Source: Streptomyces chartreusis NRRL 3882 (GTDB lineage Bacteria; Actinomycetota; Actinomycetes; Streptomycetales; Streptomycetaceae). Taken from it: DNA of 64,000 nt. Made by a program: the position numbers and the translations under genes. The stretch covers positions 3,534,001 to 3,598,000 of the forward strand of contig NZ_LT963352.1 in assembly GCF_900236475.1 (NCBI RefSeq), given 5' to 3'. The notes below the pieces were generated by a model that did not search any database, had not been told where the DNA came from, and saw nothing but the letters and a program-made list of their open reading frames with translations. Positions 7,020 to 14,808 of this stretch are shown one piece after another (position 1 is the stretch's first letter; each line of letters starts with the position of its first letter).

Positions 7020-8003
7020 ATGAAGCTTCGCCGCGCCATGGCAGCAGCGGCCGCCACGGCGGTCATAGCCCCGGTGGCACTGCTCGCGGCACCGGCCGCG
7101 TACGCGACCGACGAAACGACGCCCACGCCGAGCGCGTCCGTGAGCGAGTCCGCTCCCGAGACGTCCAGCTCGCCGTCGGCGAGCGAGTCCACGCCCGAGA
7201 CGACGCCGCCCGCTCCGAGCACGTCCGCGAGCGAGTCCGCTCCCGAGACGTCCAGCTCGCCGAGCGCGTCCGCGAGCGAGTCCTCCCCGGCGCCCACCGC
7301 GTCCGAGCCCGAGGAGTCGGAGTCCCCGGACCCCGAGCCCTCGGTGTGCGAGGACACCAAGGTCGACGTCAGCATCTCCGGCCTGCCCGGCAAGATCGCG
7401 GCGGGCAGCGGCTGGCACAAGTTCTCGCTGAACGTGCTCAACAACTCCGACTCCACGCTCAACGACCTCGACTTCTTCGCGGGGGCCTCCCCCGACAAGA
7501 ACGGCGAGGAGCTGTTCACCAGCAAGCAGGTCAAGCTCCAGGCCTGGGACCCCCAGGACAAGACCTGGGTCGACCTCAACGAGGGCGGCTACGCGGTCGG
7601 CTACGTCGGTTACACCGACGAGCTGAAGCCCGACTACGAGGTGAACATCCCGCTGCGCCTCAGCGTCAGCAAGTCCGCCCCGGTCGGCGCCGGCTTCTCG
7701 CTCGGCGCGACGATCTACGGCGACAACGACGACGAGTGCACCGGCTTCGGCGACGTGTCGTACAAGTTCCAGATCGTCGCGGCCGGCACGGACACCGGTG
7801 GCACCAAGCCGACCGAAGGCGGCAAGGCGCCCGTCACCGACGAGAAGCCGAGCGGCAACACGCCGGAGGTCACCGGCAGCCTCGCCGAGACCGGCTCCAG
7901 CTCCGCCCTGCCGATGATCAGCCTCGTCGGCGGTGCCGCGGTCGTCGCCGGTGCCGGTGCGATCTTCGTGGTCCGTCGCCGCAAGGCCGGCGTCCAGGCG
8001 TAA
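7020..8003 (+). CDS. LAETG-anchored cell-wall surface protein
   Basis: A 327-residue secreted protein. It has a Sec signal peptide (MKLRRAMAAAAATAVIAPVA, cleavage near AAYA-TD), then a Ser/Thr/Pro/Glu stalk (about residues 35-110) with duplicated segments. A folded domain follows (about 115-265) with one Cys near each end (VCEDTK, DECTGFGD) that could form a disulphide. The C-terminus has the sorting signal LAETG, a hydrophobic helix and RRRK. LAxTG is the class E sortase motif found in Streptomyces surface proteins, so this protein is probably linked covalently to peptidoglycan. The ATG at 7020 is chosen because it begins the signal peptide. No enzymatic motif is seen. Confidence 0.88.
   Translation: MKLRRAMAAAAATAVIAPVALLAAPAAYATDETTPTPSASVSESAPETSSSPSASESTPETTPPAPSTSASESAPETSSSPSASASESSPAPTASEPEESESPDPEPSVCEDTKVDVSISGLPGKIAAGSGWHKFSLNVLNNSDSTLNDLDFFAGASPDKNGEELFTSKQVKLQAWDPQDKTWVDLNEGGYAVGYVGYTDELKPDYEVNIPLRLSVSKSAPVGAGFSLGATIYGDNDDECTGFGDVSYKFQIVAAGTDTGGTKPTEGGKAPVTDEKPSGNTPEVTGSLAETGSSSALPMISLVGGAAVVAGAGAIFVVRRRKAGVQA
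7142..7262 (+). repeat. Duplicated 34-bp segment in the surface-protein stalk
   Basis: An identical 34-bp stretch occurs at 7142-7175 and 7229-7262, 87 bp apart, encoding the S-E-S-A-P-E-T-S-S-S-P stalk motif. Shorter GCGAGCGAGTCC copies lie between and after. This is a likely site of length variation. Confidence 0.85.
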
Positions 8004-8031
8004 GCCATAGCGGCCGATGGGCCGTGGCACC

Positions 8032-8083
8032 AAGCAGAAGAGGGACCTGCGCTCGGAGGGGGGCGCAGGTCCCTCTTCTGCTT
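8032..8083. terminator. Bidirectional terminator
   Basis: AAGCAGAAGAGGGACCTGCG and its perfect complement form a 21-bp stem (8032-8052 with 8063-8083) across a 10-nt loop. It sits between the convergent surface-protein and GMC-oxidoreductase genes and can serve both. Confidence 0.9.
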
Positions 8084-8094
8084 CCGGCTGTCGG

Positions 8095-9882
8095 TCAGTT
8101 CTTCGGCGGTACCGCCGGCACACCCAGGAACGGCAGCCGCAGCGCGCCGAACGCGTCCGCCGGGACCGCCGGGGACTTCGGCTCGACCGGCTGGAGGCGC
8201 TCGTAGGCCGCGCCCTGCCGCGGGCGCGGGTCGGGCTCGCCCTTGTTGGGCCAGAACGACATCGCCCGCTCCGCCTGGGCGGTGATGGTGAGGGACGGGT
8301 TGACGCCGAGGTTGGCGGAGACCGCGGCGCCGTCGACCACCGAGATGCCGGGGTGGCCGTAGAGGCGGTGGTACGGGTCGATCACGCCGGTCTCCCGGGA
8401 GTCGCCGATCGGGCAGCCGCCCAGGAAGTGGGCCGTCAGCGGGGTTCCCATCAGTTCGCCGACGTTCGAGCCGGCGAAGCCGTTGATCTCGGCGGCCAGT
8501 GCCGACGCGCTCTCCGTGGCCGCCTTGATCTGCTTCGGGTTGGGGGCGCCGTGACCCTGGCGGGCGGTGAGCAGGCCGCGGCCGACGCCCGACGGTTTCA
8601 AGTACGTCGTCAGGGAGTTGTCCAGGGACTGCATCACCAGGCCGATGATGGTCCGCTCCGACCAGCGGCGGTTGGACAGGGAGCGCAGCACCAGCAAGGG
8701 GTGTTTCGCCGCGTGGGCGAGGAAGCCCAGGACCCGTGAGGCGCCCGAGTCGCTCCCTGCGTAGGGGACCTGGAGGATCGACAGACTGCCCATCGAGTTG
8801 GAACCCTTGCCGTAGCGGACCGGCTCGATGTGGGTGTTCTCGTCCGGGTGGATCGAGGACGTGATGGCCACGCCCCGCGTGAAGTCGGCCTTCGGAGCGC
8901 CGTGCGCCTTGCGGTAGCGCCGGTCGTCGGTCTGGGCGCCGACCAGGGCCTCGGAGTTGGTGCGGGTCAGCCCACCCAACTTGTCCGATACGTACGGCAG
9001 CTGGCCACCGGCCTTCATCCGGTGCAACAGCGTCTGGGTGCCGTACGTGCCGGCGGCGAGGACGACCTGGCGGGCCGTGTAGGTCCGGCCCCTGGCCTTG
9101 CGGCGGTCGTCGGTGGGCAGGGTGGCGACCGCGTATCCACCGCGTGAGTCGTCGGTGACCGAGACGACGGTCGTCAGGGGGTGGACGACAGCGCCGGCCT
9201 TCTCGGCGAGGTACAGGTAGTTCTCGTTGAGGGTGTTCTTCGCGCCGTGGCGGCAGCCGGTCATGCACTCGCCGCACTCCGCGCAGGCCCTGCGGGCCGG
9301 GCCCGCCCCGCCGAAGTACGGGTCGGGCACCTCCTGACCCGGTTCGGCCTTGGCCGTGCCGTCGGCGTCCTCGCCGTCTCCGAAGAAGACGCCGACCGGG
9401 GCGAGGTGGAAGGAGTCGCCGCAGCCCATGCGCTCCGCGGCGGCCTTCAGGTGCACGTCGGACGGGGTCATGGTCGGGTTGAGCCGTACACCGAGCATGC
9501 GGCGGGCCTGGTCGTAGTACGGCTTCAGCTCCTCCTGCCAGTCCGTGATGTCACGCCACTGGGGGTCCTCGAAGAACGGCTTGGGCGGGACGTAGAGGGT
9601 GTTGGCGTAGTTGAGGGAGCCGCCGCCGACGCCCGCTCCCGCCAGGACCATGACGTTGCCCAGCAGGTGGATGCGCTGGATGCCGTACATGCCGAGCTTC
9701 GGCGCCCAGAGGTAGTTCTTGAGGTCCCAGGAGTTCTTCGGGAGGGACTCGCGGGTGAAGCGGCGGCCGGCTTCCAGGACGCCTACGCGGTAACCCTTCT
9801 CGGTGAGGCGAAGGGCGGTTACCGATCCGCCGAATCCGGAGCCCACGACGATGACGTCGTAGTCGTAAGCGTCCTCGGGCAC
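8095..9882 (-). CDS. GMC-type FAD oxidoreductase, cholesterol-oxidase-like
   Basis: A 595-residue flavoprotein. The N-terminal FAD dinucleotide-binding motif is DVIVVGSGFGGSV. The second GMC signature region is GAGVGGGSLNYANTL, and the C-terminal HFLGGCPIG and NPSLTITAQAE segments are typical of the ChoD-like branch. A cysteine cluster, C-A-E-C-G-E-C-M-T-G-C (about residue 205), resembles an Fe-S or zinc site and is found in mycobacterial ChoD-type proteins rather than in secreted cholesterol oxidases. There is no signal peptide, so it is cytoplasmic. The GTG start has GGAG seven nt upstream. It lies 59 nt after the aldehyde dehydrogenase gene on the same strand, suggesting one transcript for oxidation of an alcohol through an aldehyde. 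The substrate is not known. Confidence 0.88.
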   Translation of the reverse strand: MPEDAYDYDVIVVGSGFGGSVTALRLTEKGYRVGVLEAGRRFTRESLPKNSWDLKNYLWAPKLGMYGIQRIHLLGNVMVLAGAGVGGGSLNYANTLYVPPKPFFEDPQWRDITDWQEELKPYYDQARRMLGVRLNPTMTPSDVHLKAAAERMGCGDSFHLAPVGVFFGDGEDADGTAKAEPGQEVPDPYFGGAGPARRACAECGECMTGCRHGAKNTLNENYLYLAEKAGAVVHPLTTVVSVTDDSRGGYAVATLPTDDRRKARGRTYTARQVVLAAGTYGTQTLLHRMKAGGQLPYVSDKLGGLTRTNSEALVGAQTDDRRYRKAHGAPKADFTRGVAITSSIHPDENTHIEPVRYGKGSNSMGSLSILQVPYAGSDSGASRVLGFLAHAAKHPLLVLRSLSNRRWSERTIIGLVMQSLDNSLTTYLKPSGVGRGLLTARQGHGAPNPKQIKAATESASALAAEINGFAGSNVGELMGTPLTAHFLGGCPIGDSRETGVIDPYHRLYGHPGISVVDGAAVSANLGVNPSLTITAQAERAMSFWPNKGEPDPRPRQGAAYERLQPVEPKSPAVPADAFGALRLPFLGVPAVPPKN

Positions 9883-9941
9883 GTGCCGTCTCCTCTTCGA
9901 GTGTGCAGTGCGGGTGGGTCCAGGCGTCTAAGGAAGGCCGG

Positions 9942-11570
9942 TCACCGGAACCTCAGTGCCTTCATCAGACGCAGACTGCGGCTCATGAACTGGGCGTACC
10001 TCTCGTCGTCCATGCCCAGTGAGGGGGCCATGGGGAGCACGCGCTGGTGGGCGACAGTCTGGGCCTCGGTGTACTTGAGGATGCCCTCGCTGCCGTGGCG
10101 GCGGCCGAGGCCGGAGTCCTTCATGCCGCCCATGGGTGCCTGGACGCTGCCGTAGGCGGGGGCGTAGCCCTCGTTGATGTTGACGGTGCCGGTGCGCAGG
10201 CGGGCGGCGACCTCCTGGCCGCGGCGGGCGTTCTTCGTCCAGACCGAGGAGTTCAGGCCGTACGCCGTGGCGTTGGCGCGCTCGATCACCTCGTCCTCGT
10301 TCGTGAAGCGGTAGACCGAGACGACCGGGCCGAAGGTCTCCTCCGTGCAGACGGACATGTCGGTGGCGACCCCGTCGAGGATCGTGGGCTCGAAGAAGTA
10401 CGGGCCGATGTCCGGCCGCGCCACACCGCCCGCGACGACCTTCGCGCCCTTGGCGACCGCCTCCTGGACGTGCCGGGTGACGGTCTCCAGCTGGCGTTCG
10501 CCGACCAGGGAGCCCATGTCGGCGCCGTACGCCAGGGACGTCCCGAGGCGCATGGCCTTCGTGCGGGCGGCGAAACGCTCCAGGAAGGCGTCCGCGATCG
10601 ACTCGTGGACGTAGAGCCGCTCGATGGAGATGCACAGCTGGCCCGCCGAGGAGAAGCAGGCCCGGACGGCACCGGCAGCCGCCTTCTCGATGTCGGCGTC
10701 CTCCAGCACCAGCATGGCGTTCTTGCCGCCCAGTTCGAGGGAGACGCCGACCAGCCGGGCGGCGGCGCCCTGCGCGACCTCGCGGCCGGTGCGGGTGGAA
10801 CCGGTGAAGGACACGTAGTCGGCGTGCCGGACGACCTCGGGGCCGACGACCGGGCCGTCGCCGAGGACGACCTGGAAGACGTCGGCGGGCAGGCCGGCCT
10901 CGATGAGCAGGTCACGGGCCCACAGGGCGGTCAGGCAGGTCTCGGTGTCGGGCTTCATGACGACCGCGTTGCCCGTGACGAAGGCGGGGAGCGCGTCGCC
11001 GACCGACAGTTCCAGGGGGTAGTTCCAGGGCGCGATCTGGCCGACGACGCCGCGCGGGTGGCGCAGTTCGGTGACCTTGGTGAGGGTCGGCATGGCGCCG
11101 GCGTGCCGCTTCGGGCGGAGGTAGGCGGGGGCCTTGCGGCCGTAGTGCCGGGCGGCGACCGCGACGGCCTGGACCTCCTCGTGGGCGTGCAGCCGGGCCT
11201 TGCCGGTCTCCAGCTGGATCAGGTCGAGCACCTCGGCCTGGCGCTCCAGCACCAGGTCGTGGAAGCGCAGCAGGACGGCGGCGCGCTGCCGTACCGGGGT
11301 CTGTGCCCACACGGCCTGGGCGGCGCGGGCCAGTTCGAAGGCGTTCGCCACGTCCTCGGGCGTCGACTCGGGGAGGTCGGCCAGCTTCTCGCCGGTGAAC
11401 GGCGTGTGGTTGGCGGTCCGGCCGGAGCCTGCCACGCCCTTGGTGAGCTGGGCGACCAGCTCGGGGGTGACCACGTCGGCGGCGGTGCGGGCGCCCGCCG
11501 GGGCGGGGGCGAGGGGGTTCGTGCCGGTCTGTGCCGTGCCGGTCTTCTCCGGGGCGTGCGCGTCCGTCAT
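9942..11570 (-). CDS. Succinate-semialdehyde-type dehydrogenase (ALDH family)
   Basis: 542 residues with the complete ALDH fold. The NAD(P)-binding region contains SFTGSTRTGREV. The catalytic Glu lies in VSLELGGKNAML, and the catalytic Cys in CFSSAGQLCISIERLYV, where the Q-L-C-I-S context is typical of succinate-semialdehyde dehydrogenases of actinobacteria (GabD2 type). It would oxidise succinate semialdehyde or a related aldehyde to the acid. The N-terminal 30 residues are low-complexity. No Shine-Dalgarno sequence precedes the ATG, so it may be leaderless. It lies upstream of the GMC oxidoreductase gene and probably forms an operon with it. Confidence 0.88.
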   Translation of the reverse strand: MTDAHAPEKTGTAQTGTNPLAPAPAGARTAADVVTPELVAQLTKGVAGSGRTANHTPFTGEKLADLPESTPEDVANAFELARAAQAVWAQTPVRQRAAVLLRFHDLVLERQAEVLDLIQLETGKARLHAHEEVQAVAVAARHYGRKAPAYLRPKRHAGAMPTLTKVTELRHPRGVVGQIAPWNYPLELSVGDALPAFVTGNAVVMKPDTETCLTALWARDLLIEAGLPADVFQVVLGDGPVVGPEVVRHADYVSFTGSTRTGREVAQGAAARLVGVSLELGGKNAMLVLEDADIEKAAAGAVRACFSSAGQLCISIERLYVHESIADAFLERFAARTKAMRLGTSLAYGADMGSLVGERQLETVTRHVQEAVAKGAKVVAGGVARPDIGPYFFEPTILDGVATDMSVCTEETFGPVVSVYRFTNEDEVIERANATAYGLNSSVWTKNARRGQEVAARLRTGTVNINEGYAPAYGSVQAPMGGMKDSGLGRRHGSEGILKYTEAQTVAHQRVLPMAPSLGMDDERYAQFMSRSLRLMKALRFR

Positions 11571-11644
11571 GAGGCGCAGGGTATGCCCCGGCGGAGCCTT
11601 TGGGTACCCGTCGGTAATACGGCTTCACCGAGTACACACAAGGC

Positions 11645-11683
11645 GCCAGCGGCTGCTGGCACGAACGCCCTGATCAGGGCGTT
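11645..11683 (-). terminator. Tandem hairpins after the kinase row
   Basis: GCCAGC/GCTGGC (11645-11660) and the perfect 20-bp palindrome AACGCCCTGATCAGGGCGTT (11664-11683) lie just downstream of the last kinase stop codon at 11707. They probably terminate the kinase transcripts before the aldehyde dehydrogenase promoter. Confidence 0.7.
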
Positions 11684-11706
11684 GTGCGGTGACCAGTGGG
11701 TGTGAT

Positions 11707-13422
11707 TCAGCCTTTTACGATCCTGAGCCGGTCCCGTGCGCCCTTGAACACCGAGGTGCCCTCAGTCTCCTCGGGCGTGCCCTTGGGCATGTCGACGCGC
11801 AGTTCGTACATGCGGTCGTCGTCGGTGCGGATCACCACCCGCATGACCCGCCGGGGGTCCTCGTCCAGGTTGTAGGTGGTGTCGGCGAGGGCGGCCTCGA
11901 AGCCCTGGACGCTGGTGCGGGTGTACTGCGTGTGCGCGTCCTCCTCGGCACCGCCCCGGACCACCCGCGCCTTCCTGGCCTGGGCCATCGGGGAGCCCGG
12001 CGCCTTGTCCCAGACGAGGAGGCGGACCTGGATCGAGCCGCCCCGCTCGCTGCCGTAGAGCGCCGTCCGGGGCTGGTCGGTCGTGCTGCCGGCCTTGTCG
12101 AGTTCGCGGTAGTGGCTCGGGAGCCGGAGTACGGCCGCCATGTCCTGGTCTCGGTGCGGGGTCCAGGCGCCGTCAGGACTCGGGCCAGGGGCGGTGGGGG
12201 CCGGGCTTTTGCGGGCGGCCTCTTCGGTCGTCTCCGCGCTGCTGGTGTCGCCGAGGTGGGTGGCGGCGCCTATGCCGCCGGCGAGGAGCGCGCTCATCAG
12301 GGCGAGGGGGCCGGGGCGGAGGAGGCCTTGACGCTTCGGCGGTACCGTGTCGTCCGCGGACTCCTGCATGCTCGCAGAGTCACGTATGTCGACAGAGTCG
12401 CTCATCCGCGCAGAGTCCCGTACGTTCGCAGACTCCCGTGTATGCGCGGCCTGCTGAGGCTCCTTCGGTGTCTCGTCCGACGCCGGCCGCTGCCCGGCCG
12501 CCGCCTCCAGCGCCTTCGCGACCTCCTCTGCGCCCGGCCGCTGTTCGGGTTCCTTCACCAGCAGGCGCGCGATCAGCGGCCCGAGGGGTCCGGCCTGCTT
12601 CGGTTCGGGCGGCTCGGCGGCGAGGATCGCGGTGAGCGTGGCCTCCGGCGTGTCCCGGCGGAACGGGGACGCCCCCTCGACGGCCGCGTACAGCAGTACG
12701 CCCAGGGACCACAGGTCGGAGGCGGGCCCGGCGATGCGGCCGGTCATGCGCTCGGGCGCGACGAACTCCAGCGAGCCGATGGACTCCCCGCCGGTCGTGA
12801 GCGACTCCTCGCCCTGCACATGGGCGATGCCGAAGTCGGTGAGGACGACACGTCGGTGCGGGCCGAGCAGCACATTGGCCGGTTTCACGTCCCGGTGCAC
12901 GATGCCGACGGAGTGCCCGGCACGCAGCGCACCGAGGACGGCGAGGCCGATCCGGGCGGCTTCGCGCGCCTCCACCGGGCCGCGCCGGAGCACCTCGTGC
13001 AGGGACCCGCCCGGCACCAACTCCATGACGATCCAGGGGAGTCCGTCGAGCGCCGCGTCGACCGCGTCCAGCCCGTCGCGTCCGACCCGGCCGTGGCGAA
13101 CGGTCCGCCCGGCCCGTGCCTCCGGCTGCCGCTCCGGTTCGACGACCACGTCGTGGATGGTGACGGCGGCGGGATGGTCGACGCGGGCGGCGGCGCGGGC
13201 CTCGCGGTAGAGCCGGTGGGCCGCACGCCGGCGGCTCTCGTCCTCCGGGTCGCCCGGATCGCCCGGCAACCGGGGCTGCTTCACGGCGACTTCCCGCTGC
13301 ACGAGTTCGTCGTAGGCCCGCCAGACGGTGCCCGACCCGCCGGAGCCGATGCGCTCGATCAGCCGGTACCGCCCACCGATCGACCGGCCCTGGGCGCCCG
13401 TCCCACCCCCGTCGTTGCTCAT
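11707..13422 (-). CDS. Ser/Thr protein kinase with extracytoplasmic domain (kinase 1)
   Basis: 571 residues. The Hanks-type kinase domain (about 15-300) has the glycine loop GSGGSGTV, lysine in VAVKQP, HRDVKPANVLL, DFGIAHV, APE in FVAPERM and DLWSLGVLLYAAVEG. The N-lobe carries an insert of about 30 residues rich in Arg/Pro after VTIHDVVV. A juxtamembrane linker holds a hexapeptide repeat. One membrane helix follows (PLALMSALLAGGIGA). The external domain (about 420-571) has RLPSHYREL, a degenerate form of the LPKGW motif seen in the neighbouring kinases. It is the last gene of a five-kinase row and starts 83 nt after kinase 2. The ligand and targets are unknown. Confidence 0.9.
   Translation of the reverse strand: MSNDGGGTGAQGRSIGGRYRLIERIGSGGSGTVWRAYDELVQREVAVKQPRLPGDPGDPEDESRRRAAHRLYREARAAARVDHPAAVTIHDVVVEPERQPEARAGRTVRHGRVGRDGLDAVDAALDGLPWIVMELVPGGSLHEVLRRGPVEAREAARIGLAVLGALRAGHSVGIVHRDVKPANVLLGPHRRVVLTDFGIAHVQGEESLTTGGESIGSLEFVAPERMTGRIAGPASDLWSLGVLLYAAVEGASPFRRDTPEATLTAILAAEPPEPKQAGPLGPLIARLLVKEPEQRPGAEEVAKALEAAAGQRPASDETPKEPQQAAHTRESANVRDSARMSDSVDIRDSASMQESADDTVPPKRQGLLRPGPLALMSALLAGGIGAATHLGDTSSAETTEEAARKSPAPTAPGPSPDGAWTPHRDQDMAAVLRLPSHYRELDKAGSTTDQPRTALYGSERGGSIQVRLLVWDKAPGSPMAQARKARVVRGGAEEDAHTQYTRTSVQGFEAALADTTYNLDEDPRRVMRVVIRTDDDRMYELRVDMPKGTPEETEGTSVFKGARDRLRIVKG
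12364..12435 (-). repeat. 18-bp tandem repeats in the kinase 1 linker
   Basis: Four 18-bp units (12364-12381, 12382-12399, 12400-12417, 12418-12435) share the core GCAGAGTC or ACAGAGTC. They encode a hexapeptide of the form [D/E]-S-[A/V]-x-[V/I/M]-[R/S/Q] between the kinase domain and the membrane helix. Confidence 0.8.
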
Positions 13423-13505
13423 GCCCCATCAGTACCCCGCGGGGCGGCCGCTTGTCGACGCGAGGCCCTGGCCGGACGCCGGTTCACGTTCCGTCGATGT
13501 CCGGG

Positions 13506-14696
13506 TCAGGGCGAGGGTGAGGCGGCCGCGGTGGTGGTGGCGCTGGTCGCTGCGGGAGTGCTCGGAGTGCCCGACCGGTGGGCGGAGGGTCCGGCCGAGG
13601 GCGTCTCCGGCGCCGAACTCTTCGGCGTACGGCCGCCGTCGCCGCCGCCCTCGTCCATGAGCAGCGCCGCCGCCGACACGCCCGCCCCGGCCATCGCGGC
13701 GACCAGCAGCGCGGCCACGAGCACCCGGCGCGTGGGCTGCCGGAGCAACTGCTCGTGCCGCTCGTCCGGCCCGGGCAGGTCCGTCGGCGGCACCGGCGGT
13801 TGCCGATCGGCGCTGTCCTGCGGCCGTCCGTGCGAGGCACCCCGCGCCGTCGGCGCGTACCCGGGCGGCGGAGCCTGCGGCGTGCTGCCCGTCTCGCGGA
13901 ACGCCCGCAGCATCCGCTCCGCCCGGTCCGCGTCCAGCCGCCGATCGGGATCGCGTTCCAGCAGGCCCTGTACGACGGGCAGGAGCGGCCCGGCCTGCGC
14001 GGGCGGGCGGATGTCGCCGACGACGACCGCGTGCAGGACGCCGCCCAGCGAGTCGCGGTGGAACGGCGACTCGCCGCTGAGGGCCGCGCACAGCAGCGCG
14101 CCCAGCGACCACAGGTCGGATTCTGGCCCGGTCCTGACCCCGGACATCCGCTCGGGCGCGGTGTACTCGGGTGAGCCGACGAAGGAGCCGTTCTCGGTGA
14201 GCGTGGGGGCGCCCGCGACCTGGGCGATGCCGAAGTCGGTGAGGACGACCCGGTCGGTACCGGCCTCCAGCAGCACGTTGTCGGGCTTGAGGTCGCGGTG
14301 CAGAACCCCGGCCGCGTGCGCGGCGCGCAGCGCGCCGAGCAGGGCGATGCCGATCCGTGCCGCCTCGGCGGCGTCGACCGGGCCCTGGGTGGCGAGGCGG
14401 TCGGCGAGGGAACCGCCCTCGATCAGCTCCATGACGATGTACGGGCGTTCGTCGTCCTCGACGACGTCGTGGACGACGATGATGTGCGGATGGCTCAGCT
14501 GTGCGACCGCCCGCGCCTCGCGCAGCGTACGGTCCCGCTGCCGGCGCGCTTCCGCCGCGGAGAGCGTCTCGTCGAAGGGGAGCTCCTTGACGGCCACGCC
14601 CCGGCCGAGCAGCTGGTCGGTCGCCCGCCAGACCACGCCCATGCCACCGCGCCCGAGCCTCGCCTCGAGCCGGTAACGGCCCGCGATGACACGCAT
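13506..14696 (-). CDS. Ser/Thr protein kinase with a short external tail (kinase 2)
   Basis: About 396 residues. All kinase motifs are intact: GRGGMGVV, VAVKELPF, HRDLKPDNVLL, DFGIAQV, APERMSG and DLWSLGALL. The Pro-rich linker is followed by a membrane helix (VLVAALLVAAMAGAGVSAAA). Only about 50 residues of Ser/Thr/Pro-rich tail lie outside, with no folded sensor domain, unlike the other four genes. I prefer the ATG at 14696 because GAGGGG lies six nt upstream; an in-frame ATG at 14717 would add MGTEGHS. The 83 bp to the next gene leave no room for a lost ectodomain. The kinase may respond to wall contact or partner with its neighbours. Confidence 0.88.
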   Translation of the reverse strand: MRVIAGRYRLEARLGRGGMGVVWRATDQLLGRGVAVKELPFDETLSAAEARRQRDRTLREARAVAQLSHPHIIVVHDVVEDDERPYIVMELIEGGSLADRLATQGPVDAAEAARIGIALLGALRAAHAAGVLHRDLKPDNVLLEAGTDRVVLTDFGIAQVAGAPTLTENGSFVGSPEYTAPERMSGVRTGPESDLWSLGALLCAALSGESPFHRDSLGGVLHAVVVGDIRPPAQAGPLLPVVQGLLERDPDRRLDADRAERMLRAFRETGSTPQAPPPGYAPTARGASHGRPQDSADRQPPVPPTDLPGPDERHEQLLRQPTRRVLVAALLVAAMAGAGVSAAALLMDEGGGDGGRTPKSSAPETPSAGPSAHRSGTPSTPAATSATTTAAASPSP

Positions 14697-14808
14697 GCTG
14701 TGCCCCTCGGTCCCCATGCGGCAATCATGCCCCACCGGAGGGAGGGGCTCCGGGGCAGCGACCCGCGGGTGGCCGAAACACATGGCCCTGCGTCAGAGGG
14801 CTCCCACG

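Noticed and set aside
13423..13505. Frameshift that removed an ectodomain from kinase 2
   Set aside because: Only 83 bp separate it from the next gene, too little to hold a lost domain, and the tail ends cleanly in Ser/Pro codons.
11689..14676. 995-residue plus-strand open frame over kinases 1 and 2
   Set aside because: Complement of two clear kinase genes; its sequence reads as reverse-frame noise.
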